Counted from the first letter of the stretch, positions 42,546 through 53,505 are shown. The stretch: DNA of 64,000 nucleotides from Anastrepha obliqua (GCF_027943255.1 NC_072896.1:64746501-64810500); one strand, 5' to 3'. Notes: generated by a model not told the origin, from the sequence alone. A program made the numbers and translations.

Positions 42546-44360
42546 CGTTTAACCTAAATATTATTTGTCGTTCTCGTTATAAAAATAAATAGCGAATTCG
42601 TACGCGTGCAGGGCTGATAATGCATCCGCACACATATACACATACTCTTGCGAGATTTTTCGCCACTTTCTATTTCCACCACGGTCTAAGTCACCCTTGC
42701 TGCTGATCGTCTAAGTGAATACCTAGCGTAGTAATGCCTGAAAATCCATATTATAACCTCCACCAACTAACACAATAATTTACATTTGCAAGGACCGCAA
42801 ATTCAACAGCCATTTTTGCTTTATGTCTCCAGGCAATTTGTTTATATGTAGGATTAGTTAGATAAGGCGGTATAAGTTTGACAAATACAATATGTATTAG
42901 CTTACCCAGATTGAATTTACAATCTGAGTAGCCAAAAAGGAATTTACTTGTAGTTAAGTTTACAAATACCCAGGAGCAAAAGTTAGTTAAGTTTACAAAT
43001 ACCCAGTACCTAGGAAATGAGCTGGTAAGAGCCAAGCTGAATTCATCGTGAATTCTTGACACGGCGATGCCATGGGGAGTTCAGTAATAAACAACTCACA
43101 TACTTTAGAATACGAGACGATTAGTTGTACGCATTTAGCTCACGCAAAAAAGTTTCCCTAATTTTATATTGTTTTGTTTAAGACATAGAAATCATAGAAA
43201 ACTATTTCAAAACAAATTTCTAAAATAAAATCCAATTGTTTGTAATAGCTAATTAAACAAATCGTATTTACTCATTATATAGGTACTATTTTAAAGTATG
43301 TTTTGAACTCCCACTGAAAATCGCAGTTTTAATTTTATATAACTTTTGCAGAAAAATAAGAAAAGAAGAAAAAAATAGAACGCAGAAGGCTAAAATAGAG
43401 GCGATTATTATCATAGGCTCAAAACTTGGTATGAAATGAATGAAACCTGATACTACAAAACGAGTTCTTTGAAAACAGCCTTGTAATTAAATTTATGTGG
43501 TATGATTTATTATTATGCAATTTATTTATTTTATTATAATAATGAAAAATGGACTTCTGTATTTTTTATATGTTAATACATACTCTTATAAAACGTAAAA
43601 ATATAAACGTAAAATTACGAAAATTTTTGTAAAACTGATCGACTCAAGTTCGACTTAAACTACTTGCAGAATCGTTTTTCCGCCACTTGAATGTTAACTT
43701 TGGGACTGAAACACATCGTTTTAGCAAAAAATTGCACTCCAAAAGGTCGATTTTAGCAGAAGTGGCTAAACAGCAGAATTACCAAAAACTAAAAGCCTCC
43801 GAAGGGACGGTTTTCAGTTTTAAGATGGGGATCATCCTTCTATCCCCCTCTTACAACCTTTTTTCAAAGCATGTTACATTATACAATACTAAAATATTCC
43901 CTTTTCTTACAAGGATTTATTTACATTTATTCGACTCTATTAGTAAAATTGTTTTTTACTACTATAAATTTCTCCTTACTCCCTCTGGAATAGATTGAAA
44001 AACAGGGTTTTCCTTGTTTATATTAAAAAGAGTTTTAGCCGAGAGAGGCAAATCAAATTAAAATTAACCCTTTGTGCTCGAGGCCTTTTTCGCTCGCGCG
44101 AACCAGCAACTCGAGACGATTTCGGCCAAATTCGGCGAACACATTACAAGTAATTGAAAAACATGTATAAGCACAGAAACGTACATATGTATATAAATAA
44201 TAAAATTTCACTAGTTTATTCATTTATACCTATGTACAGTTTGTCAAGAATATCTTTGCATAGTGAAGAAAAATTTTAAAATTTAGCTTTGATCGAGAAT
44301 TCCAACAACAAAATAAAAACCAAACAAAACACATTCCATTACTGTACTTGTCTACGACTA
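42546..44360. other. About 1.8 kb without recognisable genes
   Basis: It contains a 31-bp tandem duplication around 42944-43005 (GTTTACAAATACCCAG twice). Open frames 42751-43062 and 43687-43998 show no known motif. No repeats with defined ends. Confidence 0.45.
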
Positions 44361-44906
44361 TTATGCTGAAAACAGTGAACGACATACGCAGCCCCTAACG
44401 AGCACAAAAACTCATCCCTTAGAGAACAACTGCGTGTTTTTAGTTACATATTTACACAATACATCGGATTGTGTGTGTATGTGTTTGGTTGTATCTACAC
44501 AATTTTGCCATTGATATTTTTTCTTACACACCTTTTCACACATCCGCGTTATCAGTTACAATTTTTCATTGTTTAATAAACCAAAGCGAAAAACCAACAA
44601 ATGCAAATAGTTCATTTATCTATAATTAACATTATTCAACAGTGTTTTTAAGTTATTTTAATAAAAATTATAATTTTTCTAAGTTTATTTTGTAAATGAT
44701 TTCGAAATGTACTGCTTGGCAACACTGTGTGGTGAGAGAGCAATCAGCTCACAGGGTACTACGGGAATTTTCAAAAATCGTGAAATAAAATCTACAAAAC
44801 TACGATACGGAAGAAAGGAACTTTTCATTTACATGGGGTTCTCATTAGTTTGATCGTAACAGCTGACAGGGGACTGCGTTTACGTCGTTCACTGTTTTCA
44901 GCATTA
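44361..44906 (-). mobile_element. MITE (copy 2), complete
   Basis: Terminal inverted repeats: ATGCTGAAAACAGTGAACGA at the left (44363) and its complement ending at about 44906, extended by CGCAGTCCCCT. The interior is inverted relative to copy 1 at 37271-38150, with about 85-90% identity by eye over some 420 bp (GCGTTATCAGTTACAATTTT, AACACTGTGTGGTGAGAGAG). No coding capacity; superfamily unknown. Confidence 0.75.
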
Positions 44907-44949
44907 GGCGCCAACAGTTATTCAATAAACACACACATTACAAAAACAA

Positions 44950-46000
44950 CAACAAAAAGATGTTTACTCTATTTAAAAAGTGTCAAAAAAATCTTTGCTT
45001 AACTGATGAAAACAACAAAAAATGCAGTCTTTTGGGGTTAATATTTTGTATGTCCTCCTTGGACATCAATTACCGCTTGAAGACGATTTCACATTTATTT
45101 AATTAGTCTCGGAATATCATATTCCAAAGATATTTTTCCCCACTCTTCTCTGATGAATCTTATTAATTCAGTTTTATTAGTTGGCGATCTTTTTCCTACT
45201 TTTCTTTTTAAATGAACCCACAAATTTTCGATTGTGTTAATGTCGGGACTTTGGGTGGGAGTATCAATAACTTTGGTGCAATTGTAGAATAACCAGGACC
45301 TGCATAAATAAGATTTATGCTTGGGATCATTATCTTGATAGTATTTGTATTTAAATTTGTTCGAATTTTCCGGGTCAACAAAGCCGAATTTTCTAATACT
45401 GGAAGCCAATTCGTTTTTTAAAATATCAAAATATACTTCCTTGGTCATTATTTCGTCCAAAATTTTGATTTCACCCACTCCCATTGTTGGTACACAACCC
45501 CAAACCATTACTGACAGTTTTCCAAACTTTACGGTAGGGATAATATTTTTGTTTTGTAGTGCTGTGAGAGGCTTACGCCAAACTCTCTGGGGTCCATCAT
45601 GATAGTAGAGCATCATTTTCATCTCATCTGAGAAAATAACGTCATCCCAATACTCTGTGGGCAGTGATATGTGCTCGGTGGCAAATCGCAATCTTTTATC
45701 AACGTTTTGTGCTGATAACAGGGGTTTTTTCCTAGCCACTTTTGAAGAATATTTGTGTTTTTGCAACACTTTTCGAACAGTTTTATGAGGAACTCTTAAC
45801 CCGTAGTCTTTTTGCACTTGTAGAGCTAATCCTTTTGTACTGCTTTGCGGGCTATTATAAATAGTTTTAATAATTTTAGGTCTTATAATACGTTCAGATA
45901 TAAGTAGATGATCTACTTTTTAGTGCTTAACTCTCAATCCGTAATTAAAAAGGTAGATTTCTCATACAGAATTTTTCTCCCAAAATCTGAGATTATAAAA
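44950..46000 (-). pseudogene. Tc1-like transposase (DD34E), C-terminal 240 residues open
   Basis: The minus-strand frame 45817-45095 is uninterrupted. It has VQKDYGLRVPHKTVRKVLQK (second DNA-binding half), then FSDEMKMMLYYHDGPQRVWR (first catalytic D), KLSVMVWGC and YYQDNDPKHKSYLCRSW (second D). The glutamate region follows as TQSPDINTIENLWVHLKRKV, with 34 residues between D and E. The end is the usual E-x-W-x-x-I, finishing DIPRLIK. All three catalytic residues are present. The N-terminal about 100 residues upstream (45818-45950) are broken and no TIR pair was found. Confidence 0.8.
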
Positions 46001-46024
46001 TAATCCTAGATAATAACCACAGTT

Positions 46025-47465
46025 TTTAACATTCAACCCCGTATTTTCTGTGTAATAGATCTCGAAAGGCTTATTGAGACTGTTGACCCGGATATAGTTC
46101 TATATTCCGAAACATGTACAACAGATAAAGTAAGCTTCTCAGAATCAAAATTCCCAACGCATCAAATAGTGAGGTGCGATTCATACAGTAGACATGCAGG
46201 CGGAGTACTTATGATCATGTGAAATACACTAGATTTCAAAACAATACTGAATAAATCTATAGATGAAAATACCCTATGAAAGTACCGGGAATGTTTAAAT
46301 AAAACAAAACAGAGTTAAATTTCAGGCAAATCCTTCAAACTATGACCTGTCTAAAGTAACACACATGTGCCAACGTTTAACCTAGTCCTCCATGCACTCG
46401 TGGTAGACCGCATTCGTCGCATTCTCTTTGATCTCCTGGCTGTAACGCGTCTCATACCCAAAACATCGACCATAATGTGTTGTGCCGTTCCATATGAAAT
46501 GCCAAGTTCACTAGAAATCTCTCTTAAGCTGGTATGACTATTTTCAAGCACGGTTGTGCCGTTCCATATGAAATGCCAAGTTCACTAGAAATCTCTCTTA
46601 AGCTGGTATGACTATTTTCAAGCACGGTTTCTTTCACTTTCTTCACGTTTTTATCGGTGTTCGACATCGATGGGCGTCCGGCACGAGGCAAATCTTCCAC
46701 CACTGTACGCCCACTTTTAATGTCTTTATACCACTCGTATGCTCTTGTTCTTGATAGAGCAGATTCGCCAAATGCTTTTTGCAACATTTTCAGTGCATCG
46801 GAACACGAAATTTCGCTCGCAACACAAAATTTCAAACAAACTCTTTGTTCAACAAAATTATCCACGGTAAAACGCGACAAATTGAAAAAAGTTGACTGAT
46901 GTAAACAAACGTCAGGCAGACATTAATGATCCGATGGCACAGATGTGTGTCTTAGAGTCCTACCAACATATGGACCGGTTCCTACGTGCGCGGTTCGTTT
47001 AAATTAAACATTCCCGGTACTTTTTGATCATAGGGTATATGGTGCTAGTTATTCAGCTAAAAAATTGCAAAACCAAATGGGAAATCGGGGTGATCTATCA
47101 CTCACCTAGTGCAAGTGATGCGGATTTTCTTACCTAGATGGAGGCCATTTTGTCGGAAATACGCGACAACTTGGTAAATACTATTACTATTGGCGACTTC
47201 AATATAAACCTTAATATAGTTTCGACATATAGTAAGAAACTTAAAGAGATTTTCGCTCAACAAGCAATGAAGCAACTAATAAATTTTAATACACGGGTTA
47301 CTGAACACACTGATCGACTTACTTACTCGAATACTGATGAAGTAGTATGTGAAAAAACAGAGGAACAAAGAATATCAGATCATGAAAGTATATTATTCCA
47401 GTGCAACATAAGCCCAATACTACAGTGTCAGATTTAACTTCTCTGCCCTGCATAGTTTCACCACT
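46025..47465 (+). pseudogene. LINE endonuclease split by a mariner
   Basis: Before the insertion (46070-46260) the plus strand reads DPDIVLYSETCTTDKVSFSE, then HQIVRCDSYSRHAGGVLMI. After it (47040-47440) it reads MVLVIQLKNCKTKWEIGVIY, HSPSASDADF, then NTITIGDFNINL (catalytic GDFN) and TDRLTYSNTDEV, and then EEQRISDHESILFQC (catalytic SDH). These are the ordered blocks of an AP endonuclease of a CR1/Jockey-group LINE. The mariner at 46272-47035 sits exactly between the two halves. No RT follows. Confidence 0.75.
46272..47035 (-). mobile_element. Internally deleted mariner with tandem duplication
   Basis: TIRs CCCTATGAAAGTACCGGGAA (46272) and the complement ending at 47035 are flanked by TA (46270-46271, 47036-47037). 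The minus-strand frame 46880-46524 keeps the N-terminal part of a mariner transposase (MSRFTVDNFVEQRVCLKFCV, LSRTRAYEWYKDIKSGRTVV, GRPSMSNTDKNVKKVKETVL). The catalytic domain is missing. A 74-bp segment is tandemly duplicated (46480-46553 and 46554-46627), which disrupts the frame. Confidence 0.85.
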
Positions 47466-47706
47466 GATGTTATGCAGGAACAGATTAGCAGCTGTCTGAT
47501 GTTCATAATGAAACAGTTAACCACTAAAAAGCAAATTCACGTTAAAACTAGGAAAGAATGGTATAACAGACAATTAGTCGAAACTAATAAAAAAAAGTTT
47601 GTAGCATCCTTATATTTTATAAGTATTAATGTATTTATTTCTATATGGCAACACCTGTTAAGATTTAATTTAAAGTTTTGTTACATATATGGCAATGCCC
47701 CAAAAG
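47466..47706. other. No gene recognised
   Basis: AT-rich, probably the decayed continuation of the LINE. Confidence 0.35.
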
Positions 47707-48058
47707 TGTAATGACTACTACATAGAGGTCTTTTTTCAAACTCTAAATTTGAATTTTCTATAATAATAGAATTGCTTTTGCCTATAAAAAGCCGGCGCGC
47801 TTTTGGAAAGAACACATTCCGTTTGGTAATCGGCAGTGAGCAGAGCTTAGGTGCAAGAGCAATGACTACCTTTGTAGTGTGGACAGCGTTGGCTGGCCGC
47901 TGCAAAACAGGTGTTGCTCTTGCTCGCGCAGCTTAGCTTACTATGTAAACGCATTTGTTTTTAGTTTTTCGGTTTTTTTTATTACGGTTAAAAATACAAG
48001 AGTTATATTTTATAATAAATTAAATTATATTTTATAATAAAATAAATACAACTTTACA
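47707..48058 (+). mobile_element. LTR of a Ty3/gypsy-like element
   Basis: It begins TGTAATGACTACTACATAGA and ends AACTTTACA. It contains a TATA-like promoter (CCTATAAAAAGCCGGCGCGC near 47790) and an AATAAATAC signal near its end. A primer-binding site directly follows. The matching 3' LTR is not in the window, so the copy is a 5' fragment. It has the same sense as the Rapgap1 gene. Confidence 0.75.
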
Positions 48059-48060
48059 AC

Positions 48061-48078
48061 TGGCGCCCAACGTGGGGC
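48061..48078 (+). other. Primer-binding site for tRNA-Lys
   Basis: TGGCGCCCAACGTGGGGC complements the 3' end (acceptor stem and T arm) of insect tRNA-Lys(CTT) over all 18 bases. It lies two bases after the LTR, where reverse transcription of an LTR retrotransposon is primed. Confidence 0.8.
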
Positions 48079-48112
48079 CAATTTGCCCTATATTCCAAGA
48101 CTGCAAAGCGGC

Positions 48113-48858
48113 ATGGCTGTATCGTTTACAACGGAGCAATTCGAGCGGTTGATGAATTTAGTTCATACCAGCAATGACCGCACAGGAACATTTACCTCAT
48201 GTAGCGCGCGTTACAATGGTGAACGTGGTCCAGCAAAAGTGGAAGAGTTCATTGCGGTAATTTCAACATTCAAAGCGGTGGAGAAAATTACTGATGTGGA
48301 CGCGGTAAAATGAATACCAATGCTACTTGAGGGTGATGCTGCAGAATGACGGCGTGGCATTAAAGATCAAGCCGTTGATTTTGCTGATGTTACACGTAGA
48401 CTGCGCGAAATATTTTCACCTTCAAAACTGGCCTGGCGAAATATTTGAGCTAAAGCAACAGAAGAGTGAAACGACAGGCACCTTTGTTCGGAAGAAGCGA
48501 GCTTTATTTTCGCAGCTAGATATCGTTCCTGCCGAAGCAGAACAACTAGACATGCTATTTGGTATGGTGCACGCAAAAATCCGGGAAAGAGTAAGCCGAC
48601 AGAATATTTCATCTTATGAAGATTTGCTCAGCGAGGCTCGAGAAGCCGAACTTTTTTTAAGTGAACGTAGGTGTGGAAACTCTGATCAAACTGGAAAGAG
48701 TGTTAACATTGAAGTGGCATTGCGTTGCAATTTTTGCCGAAAGAAAGGTCACACGCCGGAAAACTGTTTCAAAAAACAAAAGGCCGATGTTGCGGAAGCT
48801 CAGTCAATGGCAATTGCACAGGCAGTAACTGTTAAACCTAAATTTGCTTGCTATGATT
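48113..48858 (+). pseudogene. gypsy-like gag, truncated
   Basis: The start is MAVSFTTEQFERLMNLVHTS with a capsid-like region. The frame shifts near 48310, a stop replaces a tryptophan codon near 48346, and it shifts again near 48440. The next frame reads ALFSQLDIVPAEAEQLDMLF, then REAELFLSERRCGN and a CCHC zinc knuckle CNFCRKKGHTPENC (48725-48770). A second knuckle begins (ACYDC) but is cut at 48860 by the left end of a mariner. Nothing of pol remains. It is a dead copy. Confidence 0.75.
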
Positions 48859-48861
48859 GTA

Positions 48862-50092
48862 TCAGGTCAGTCCATAAGTTCGTGCATATTTTACCCATAA
48901 TTTCACTTTTGTACGATTTTTGCATACAAAAAATTATTCGCGGAATATAACGGAACCATTTATATTTTCTTTGATATATTGTGCATTCAACAAGTAATAG
49001 AAGCACGTGTTGTTAAAAAATAAGCGGATAGAAGCACGTGGTGCTAAAAAATAAAATGAAATCTTCGAACGCGTATAAGAGGCATATTTTGTATTTTTTT
49101 TATAAAAGTGGTAAAAATGCAACAACTGCTGCTGCAGAAATAAACACTGTTCACGGAGAGGATACCGTGAGTGTAAGGACTGTGCAAAAGTGGTTTTCAA
49201 AATTGCGAAGTGGTAACTGCGACGTGGAGGATGCCCCGCGCGCTATTCGTCCTGAAGTCTATAACTCCCACACCTTGCTCGAACTCGGGGAAGCTGAGCC
49301 AAATTTGACAGTCGATATGATAGCTCAGAGGTTAAATTCATCGCATGGAATAGTTCACAGGCACCTGGTTCAGTTGGGAAAGGTTTCAAAGCTGTGAAAA
49401 TAGGTTCCGCATAGACTTTCCGTCGCCAACCTTCAGCAGAGAGTGAATGTGTGTTCTCAGCTGCTGCAACGGCTTGAAAATGAAAGTTTTTTGAACCGTA
49501 TCGTTACTGGTGATGAAAAATGGGTCCTTTACAATAATCCTGTTCGCAAACGCCAATGGTTAGATAAAGATGAAACGACCCCTAGAGATGGCCTTCACCC
49601 CAAGAAGATTCTCATGTCTATTTGGTGGGATATGGCCGGTATTGTTTATTATGAACTTCTGTAACCAAATCAGACAATAGCTGCTGATTATTGCTCCCAT
49701 CAGCTATCAAACCTGAATGAGGAACTTAACAACAATCGACCGTCTTTAGTGAATAGACGCAAAGTTTTGTTTCACCACGACAACGCAAGACCTCATACCG
49801 CAAGGCAAACATTAGGCAAGCTGAACGAGCTCGGATGGGAGCTAATGCCGCATCCTCCATACTCTCCGTATATTGCACCTTATGATTATCATCTTTTCCG
49901 TGGACTTCAATCCCATATGAGTAACAAGAACTACTCCTCAAAAGAAGTTATAAAAAGGGATATCGAACCTTATTTTGGCTCCAAGAACAACAAATTTTTT
50001 GAGCAGAGAATTAAAAATTTGCCTAAACGTTGGGAAGACAATGCAAATAATAAAGGAAAATATATTATTGATTAATAAATACTTTAAACATC
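48862..50092 (+). mobile_element. DD34D mariner, 3' end lost
   Basis: The left TIR TCAGGTCAGTCCATAAGTTC follows TA at 48860. The transposase starts at ATG 49056 (MKSSNAYKRHILYFFYKSGK). An HTH follows (TVSVRTVQKWFSKLRSGNCD), then VTGDEKWVLYNNPVRKRQWL, FHHDNARPHTARQTLGKLNE and SPYIAPYDYHLFRGLQSHM. The triad D, D, D has 34 residues between the last two. It ends KYIID. In-frame stops at 49395, 49401 and 49662 inactivate it. The right TIR, seen in the copy at 14788-15114, is missing: identity ends near 50092. The length of the lost 3' end is about 50 bp. Confidence 0.85.
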
Positions 50093-50260
50093 TCTAGAGG
50101 AGTTTTTGAGTGCTTTCTTTTGGCTTCTACTTTGTTTACATATGTACATACGGGTGCTTTTTTGAGCATATACACATATACACATACTTCAAATACGCCT
50201 ATATCGCTTCTTTTGTTAATACTACTTCACTCATATCTCCTCTAATACTTCTATTTGCAG
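50093..50260 (+). other. Intron 3' end with splice acceptor
   Basis: Pyrimidine-rich CACTCATATCTCCTCTAATA, then CTTCTATTTGCAG before the exon. The acceptor AG is at 50259-50260. Confidence 0.7.
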
Positions 50261-50438
50261 GCGTCAACAAGCCTTCATGGTGGGTTTGCAAAAAGTTGAA
50301 GGCAATGGCGGAGGAAGTGCATCTCACAGTCCCGGAAAATTGCATGGGGCCCAGCAGGATTTGTTCGAGTTGTTGGAGCGTGTGCAGTGCTCACGCTTGG
50401 ATGATCAGAGATGTGTATTGCCGTCGTATTTCTCACAG
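50261..50438 (+). CDS. Rapgap1: Rap1 GTPase-activating protein, GoLoco exon
   Basis: The 178-base exon starts with the G that completes the split glycine codon from 16243 and then reads RQQAFMVGLQKVEGNGGG, a Gly/Ser linker and QQDLFELLERVQ. It continues CSRLDDQRCVLPSYFSQ to a donor CAG|GTAAAA. The block F-E-L-L-x-R-x-Q-x-x-R-x-D-D-Q-R is a GoLoco motif, which binds GDP-loaded G-alpha-i/o subunits. The arginine of D-D-Q-R is the residue that reaches into the nucleotide site in this family. In Rap1GAP proteins this motif lies at the N-terminus before the Rap-GAP catalytic domain, so the identity fits. The phase with the first exon is exact. The catalytic domain is not in the window. Confidence 0.85.
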
Positions 50439-50980
50439 GTAAAAACTTAGCAACAAATTAATAGATTCAAATATACTGCCTAAGTATTTTATGAATGAAC
50501 GCCTCAACACATTAAAACTGTGAATGTATGAAACAACACCAAAACAACATTTCTGTTCAGTATATTTCTATTCAGTCGTTAGTCAGTTACTTTCAGAGTT
50601 ATTGAAAATACTTATAAAAAGTTTTTGTAATACGATTAGGTGTATTTACACCCAACTCTGTTTTAACGCGGTAGATACATCCCTTAAAAATGCGTGCAAA
50701 AAAATCGTGATGCGACATATGGTAAATTTAGAGATAGGTTCCACAACTTAAAAAAATCGTGTAAGTTGAAAAACTCTATATATTTTCCCAAAAAACCGTG
50801 CAAAAGAAGTAATAATGAAATCCATATTACATAAGTACGTATAAAACAAAAACAATTCATCTTTATAACAAAAAAATTCAAATTATAGTAGTGTACAGTA
50901 AAAATTTAATCCATAAGTCCCAAACATATAAAAATTCAAAATGAAATTAGGAAAAAAGTAAATTTTGTAACTGTTCATCG
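50439..50980 (+). other. Start of the next intron, no exon seen
   Basis: AT-rich sequence after the donor GTAAAA. No further Rapgap1 exon was recognised between here and the right edge. Confidence 0.5.
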
Positions 50981-50984
50981 CTAC

Positions 50985-51155
50985 TTGTCTGTGCCCGTTA
51001 TAGCCATCCCTGGTTATCAGGGAAGTGTTAGCGTGCAGTTTGTTGAACCGCTGCTATTGGGATTCCGTGTGGGCTCATAAAGTCGATTATCTCATCTATC
51101 TCGCTCGTTGGTCCGTTACAGTTAAATTGAAGAAGCTTGAAGCTCCTCGGGAGTA
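50985..51155 (-). pseudogene. LOA-type LINE endonuclease start
   Basis: The minus strand reads RSFKLLQFNCNGPTSEIDEI, then FMSPHGIPIAAVQQTA. These are the same first endonuclease blocks as at 27570. The catalytic glutamate of V-Q-E-T-K is Q here. It is cut after 55 residues and lies directly downstream of the 3' tail of the next LINE copy. Confidence 0.65.
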
Positions 51156-51159
51156 CTGT

Positions 51160-52570
51160 TGTTGTAGCAGTAACTTTGCCCTGTCAGTGTAGTGTAATCA
51201 CCGGTCGTCCTCGTCTAGCTCATCTAACGGTAGGCCCAGGAAACTAGCTGTTTCGACGGGTTGGGTCCAGAGGGAGAGGGGAGTTAGATGAGTGGGTTTG
51301 ATGGGGCATGTGAAAAGGTGGTTAGTGTCGTGCGGGGTGCCTTCACATGCTGGACATATGTGTAGTATGTCGGGGTCGATAAGTAGGAGTTTAACCTGCT
51401 ACAGTATCCAGAACGTAATTGTGCCAAGGTTACGCGAGACTCTCGAGGAAGTTAGAGCTCTTTGTCTGCGATTGGTGGTGGGTGGACTCCGATAACGGCA
51501 TTCGGGGGTCAGGAGCTTAAGAAGGTGGTGAGAGTCTGCCGATGAATGTCGTTTATGGCCTGTCTGTACACTGCTCGATCCAGTAGCTAGCTGACTGTCT
51601 GTTTTGTCTTGGATCTCGTCCGCGTAGTTGAGGAAATGCCTTCTGATGTGACTGGGAAGTGGCTCAGGCTCAAGCAGGTGTCTGCATGGGTGAGGCCTAC
51701 GGTAACACCTTAACAGAAACTGCTTACTGAACAGTTTGTTATGCTCCTTAACAAGCAGCACAAGGGCGTCATCATGTAGGTGTTGTATCGGTGACATCAT
51801 AAGACATCCTGTCGCGGTCCTTAATGCAGTGTTTTGGCAGGTCTGTAGCTTCATCCACTGCAAATCACTGGCTCCAGGCGACCAGACAGGCGCAGCATAG
51901 TTTAGAACCGGTCGGCCTATTGCTTTAAAAGTCGACAGCAACATTTCCTTGTCTTTGCCCCAAGTGCTACCGGCAAGCGACTTGAGAACCTTGTTGCGAT
52001 TCTGTACTTTAGTACTTTGAGAAGGAGAGTTAACTCGCTGTCAAAGTTAACTCCCAATATTTTGGGGTTGTTAACCGTCGGAATTTTTGTGTCATCGACT
52101 TTTACCTTGAGTTGTAGCTTGACCTCCTTTGTCCAGGTAGTGAAAAGAGTCGCCGTGGATTTAGTGGGGGAGAGTTGTAAGTTTCTCGCAATGAAAACGC
52201 GAGAAAGGCTGGCGAGGTAGTCGTTTACTTTTGAGCATAGGCCATCAATGTCATTGCCCGACGCCATTATCGTGCAGTCGTCGGCGTATGAGACCAGGGA
52301 GACTCCCTCTGGAGGCTGGGGGAGTTTCGGGATATAGAACTTAATAAGCAAGGGTGAAAGGACACCACCTTGCGGAACTCCTTGCTATATTTTTCTCTGT
52401 TTAGATGTTTGGTCTCGAAATATCACCGACGAATGACGACCACTCAGGTAGTTCGCGGTCCACCTCTTCAGCCCTGGCGGGAGTGTCGACTGTAAAATGT
52501 CGTCTAGTAACGTGGCATGGCTGACTGTGTCGAAAGCCTTTTTCATGCTATAGTCAGCTATAGCAGCGTA
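51160..52570 (-). pseudogene. LOA-type LINE ORF2, RT to 3' tail
   Basis: Minus-strand reading from 52560: MKKAFDTVSHATLLDDILQS, YLSGRHSSVIFRDQTSKQ, QGVPQGGVLSPLLIKFYIPK and then SYADDCTIMASGND, with intact YADD. It continues NLQLSPTKSTATLFTTWTKE and NNPKILGVNFDSELTLLLKV. After a frameshift near 51940 comes TFKAIGRPVLNYAAPVWSPG and CLMMSPIQHLHDDALVLLVK. The shared LINE 3' end follows, and the tail complements to TGCTACAACAACAG at 51160. A stop before QGVPQG and one frameshift are the main lesions. It is the best preserved RT of this family in the window. Confidence 0.8.
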
Positions 52571-53035
52571 TTATTTGTGGTATACTCTCCTACACATACC
52601 TTCACGTCGTGCACATGTTTCTCCTCTGATTCCTTTTCGGCATCTCCCGCACTCCGACATTGCTCTTAGTGATTATCCGTTACTTTTGGAGGGAGAAAGG
52701 CAGCAGCTATCTGCTTAGAATTTTACTATATTTGCTTTAAGAATATTTAGGTAATCAGTTATTTTTAATATTTATTATTTTGCGTTATTTCGCTCAATTT
52801 GCGTATCCAAGTGTGCTAATATGCAATTTTTCGAGAGCAATCAAAAACACATCCGTTTACATTGACACCAATTCGTATAGTTTTGTCAGTGAAAGATGGA
52901 GCGCAGGCAACAAATACGGGTATTAGCTGCCCTATACTAAAAAACAATTATTTATTAAAAAAAAATCTTAGATTGCAATTTCTCAAACTGCTCCGAAATA
53001 TCAAAACAATTAGAGAATGTGGAAGGTGTTAGTGC
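52571..53035. other. No gene recognised
   Basis: At 52890 ATGGAGCGCAGGCAACAAAT opens a short frame (MERRQQIRVLAALY, then stop) that faintly recalls Harbinger N-termini; too short to assign. Confidence 0.3.
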
Positions 53036-53505
53036 AAACTAGCATTGCGTCCACTCTTCAACTATGCCGGCGAGATCCAGGACAAAACGAGCCGACAACT
53101 ACTGGACCGGACAGTGTTTAGATAGACAATAAACGACATTCATCGGGAGATCCTCTCCACCTTCTTAAGCTATCGACCCCAGAATGCCGTAATAGGAGTC
53201 CAACCACCACCCATAGCAGATAAAGAGCTTCAGCTACCCCGAGAGACCCGCGTAACCTTGGTACAATTACGTTCTGGATGTTGTAGCAGGTTAAACTCCT
53301 ACTTATCCATAAATGGCCATGATATATATTACCAAACGTATGTCCACAATATGAAAGCACCCCGCACGACACTAACCACTTTTTCACATGCCCCATCAAA
53401 CCCACCCATCTAACACTCCTCTCCCTCTGGACCCAACCTGTCAAAGCAGCAAGTTTCCTGGGCCTACCTTTAGATGAGATAGACGAAGACGACTTTTGAT
53501 TTACT
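53036..53505 (+). pseudogene. LOA-type LINE C-terminal fragment
   Basis: Plus-strand translation: LFNYAGEIQDKTSRQLLDRT, then TINDIHREILSTFLSYRPQN, AVIGVQPPPIADKELQLPRE and TRVTLVQLRSG. It continues to PRTTLTTFSHAPSNPP. This matches the complement of 51240-51640, so the two copies lie in opposite orientation about 0.5 kb apart. 5' truncated; the stop codon region decayed near 53500. Confidence 0.75.

Larger units (their letters stand above)
16244..50260 (+). other. Rapgap1: Rapgap1 intron of about 34 kb
   Basis: The intron begins GTAAGT (16244-16249) and ends with a pyrimidine-rich tract and CTATTTGCAG (50251-50260). It interrupts a codon after its second base. At 34,017 bases it is filled with nested transposable elements, listed separately. 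No nested host gene was recognised in it on either strand. That no further coding exon lies inside is inferred from the uninterrupted phase between the flanking exons; alternative first exons within it cannot be excluded. Confidence 0.7.

Noticed and set aside
42751..43062. 103-codon minus-strand frame with repeated FVNLT
   Set aside because: The repeat comes from a 31-bp tandem DNA duplication; no family resemblance.
50110..50442. 110-codon frame across the GoLoco exon
   Set aside because: It uses a different frame from the GoLoco reading and ignores the splice sites.
52890..52940. MERRQQIRVLAALY start as a Harbinger gene
   Set aside because: Fourteen residues before a stop and no terminal repeats nearby; too little evidence.
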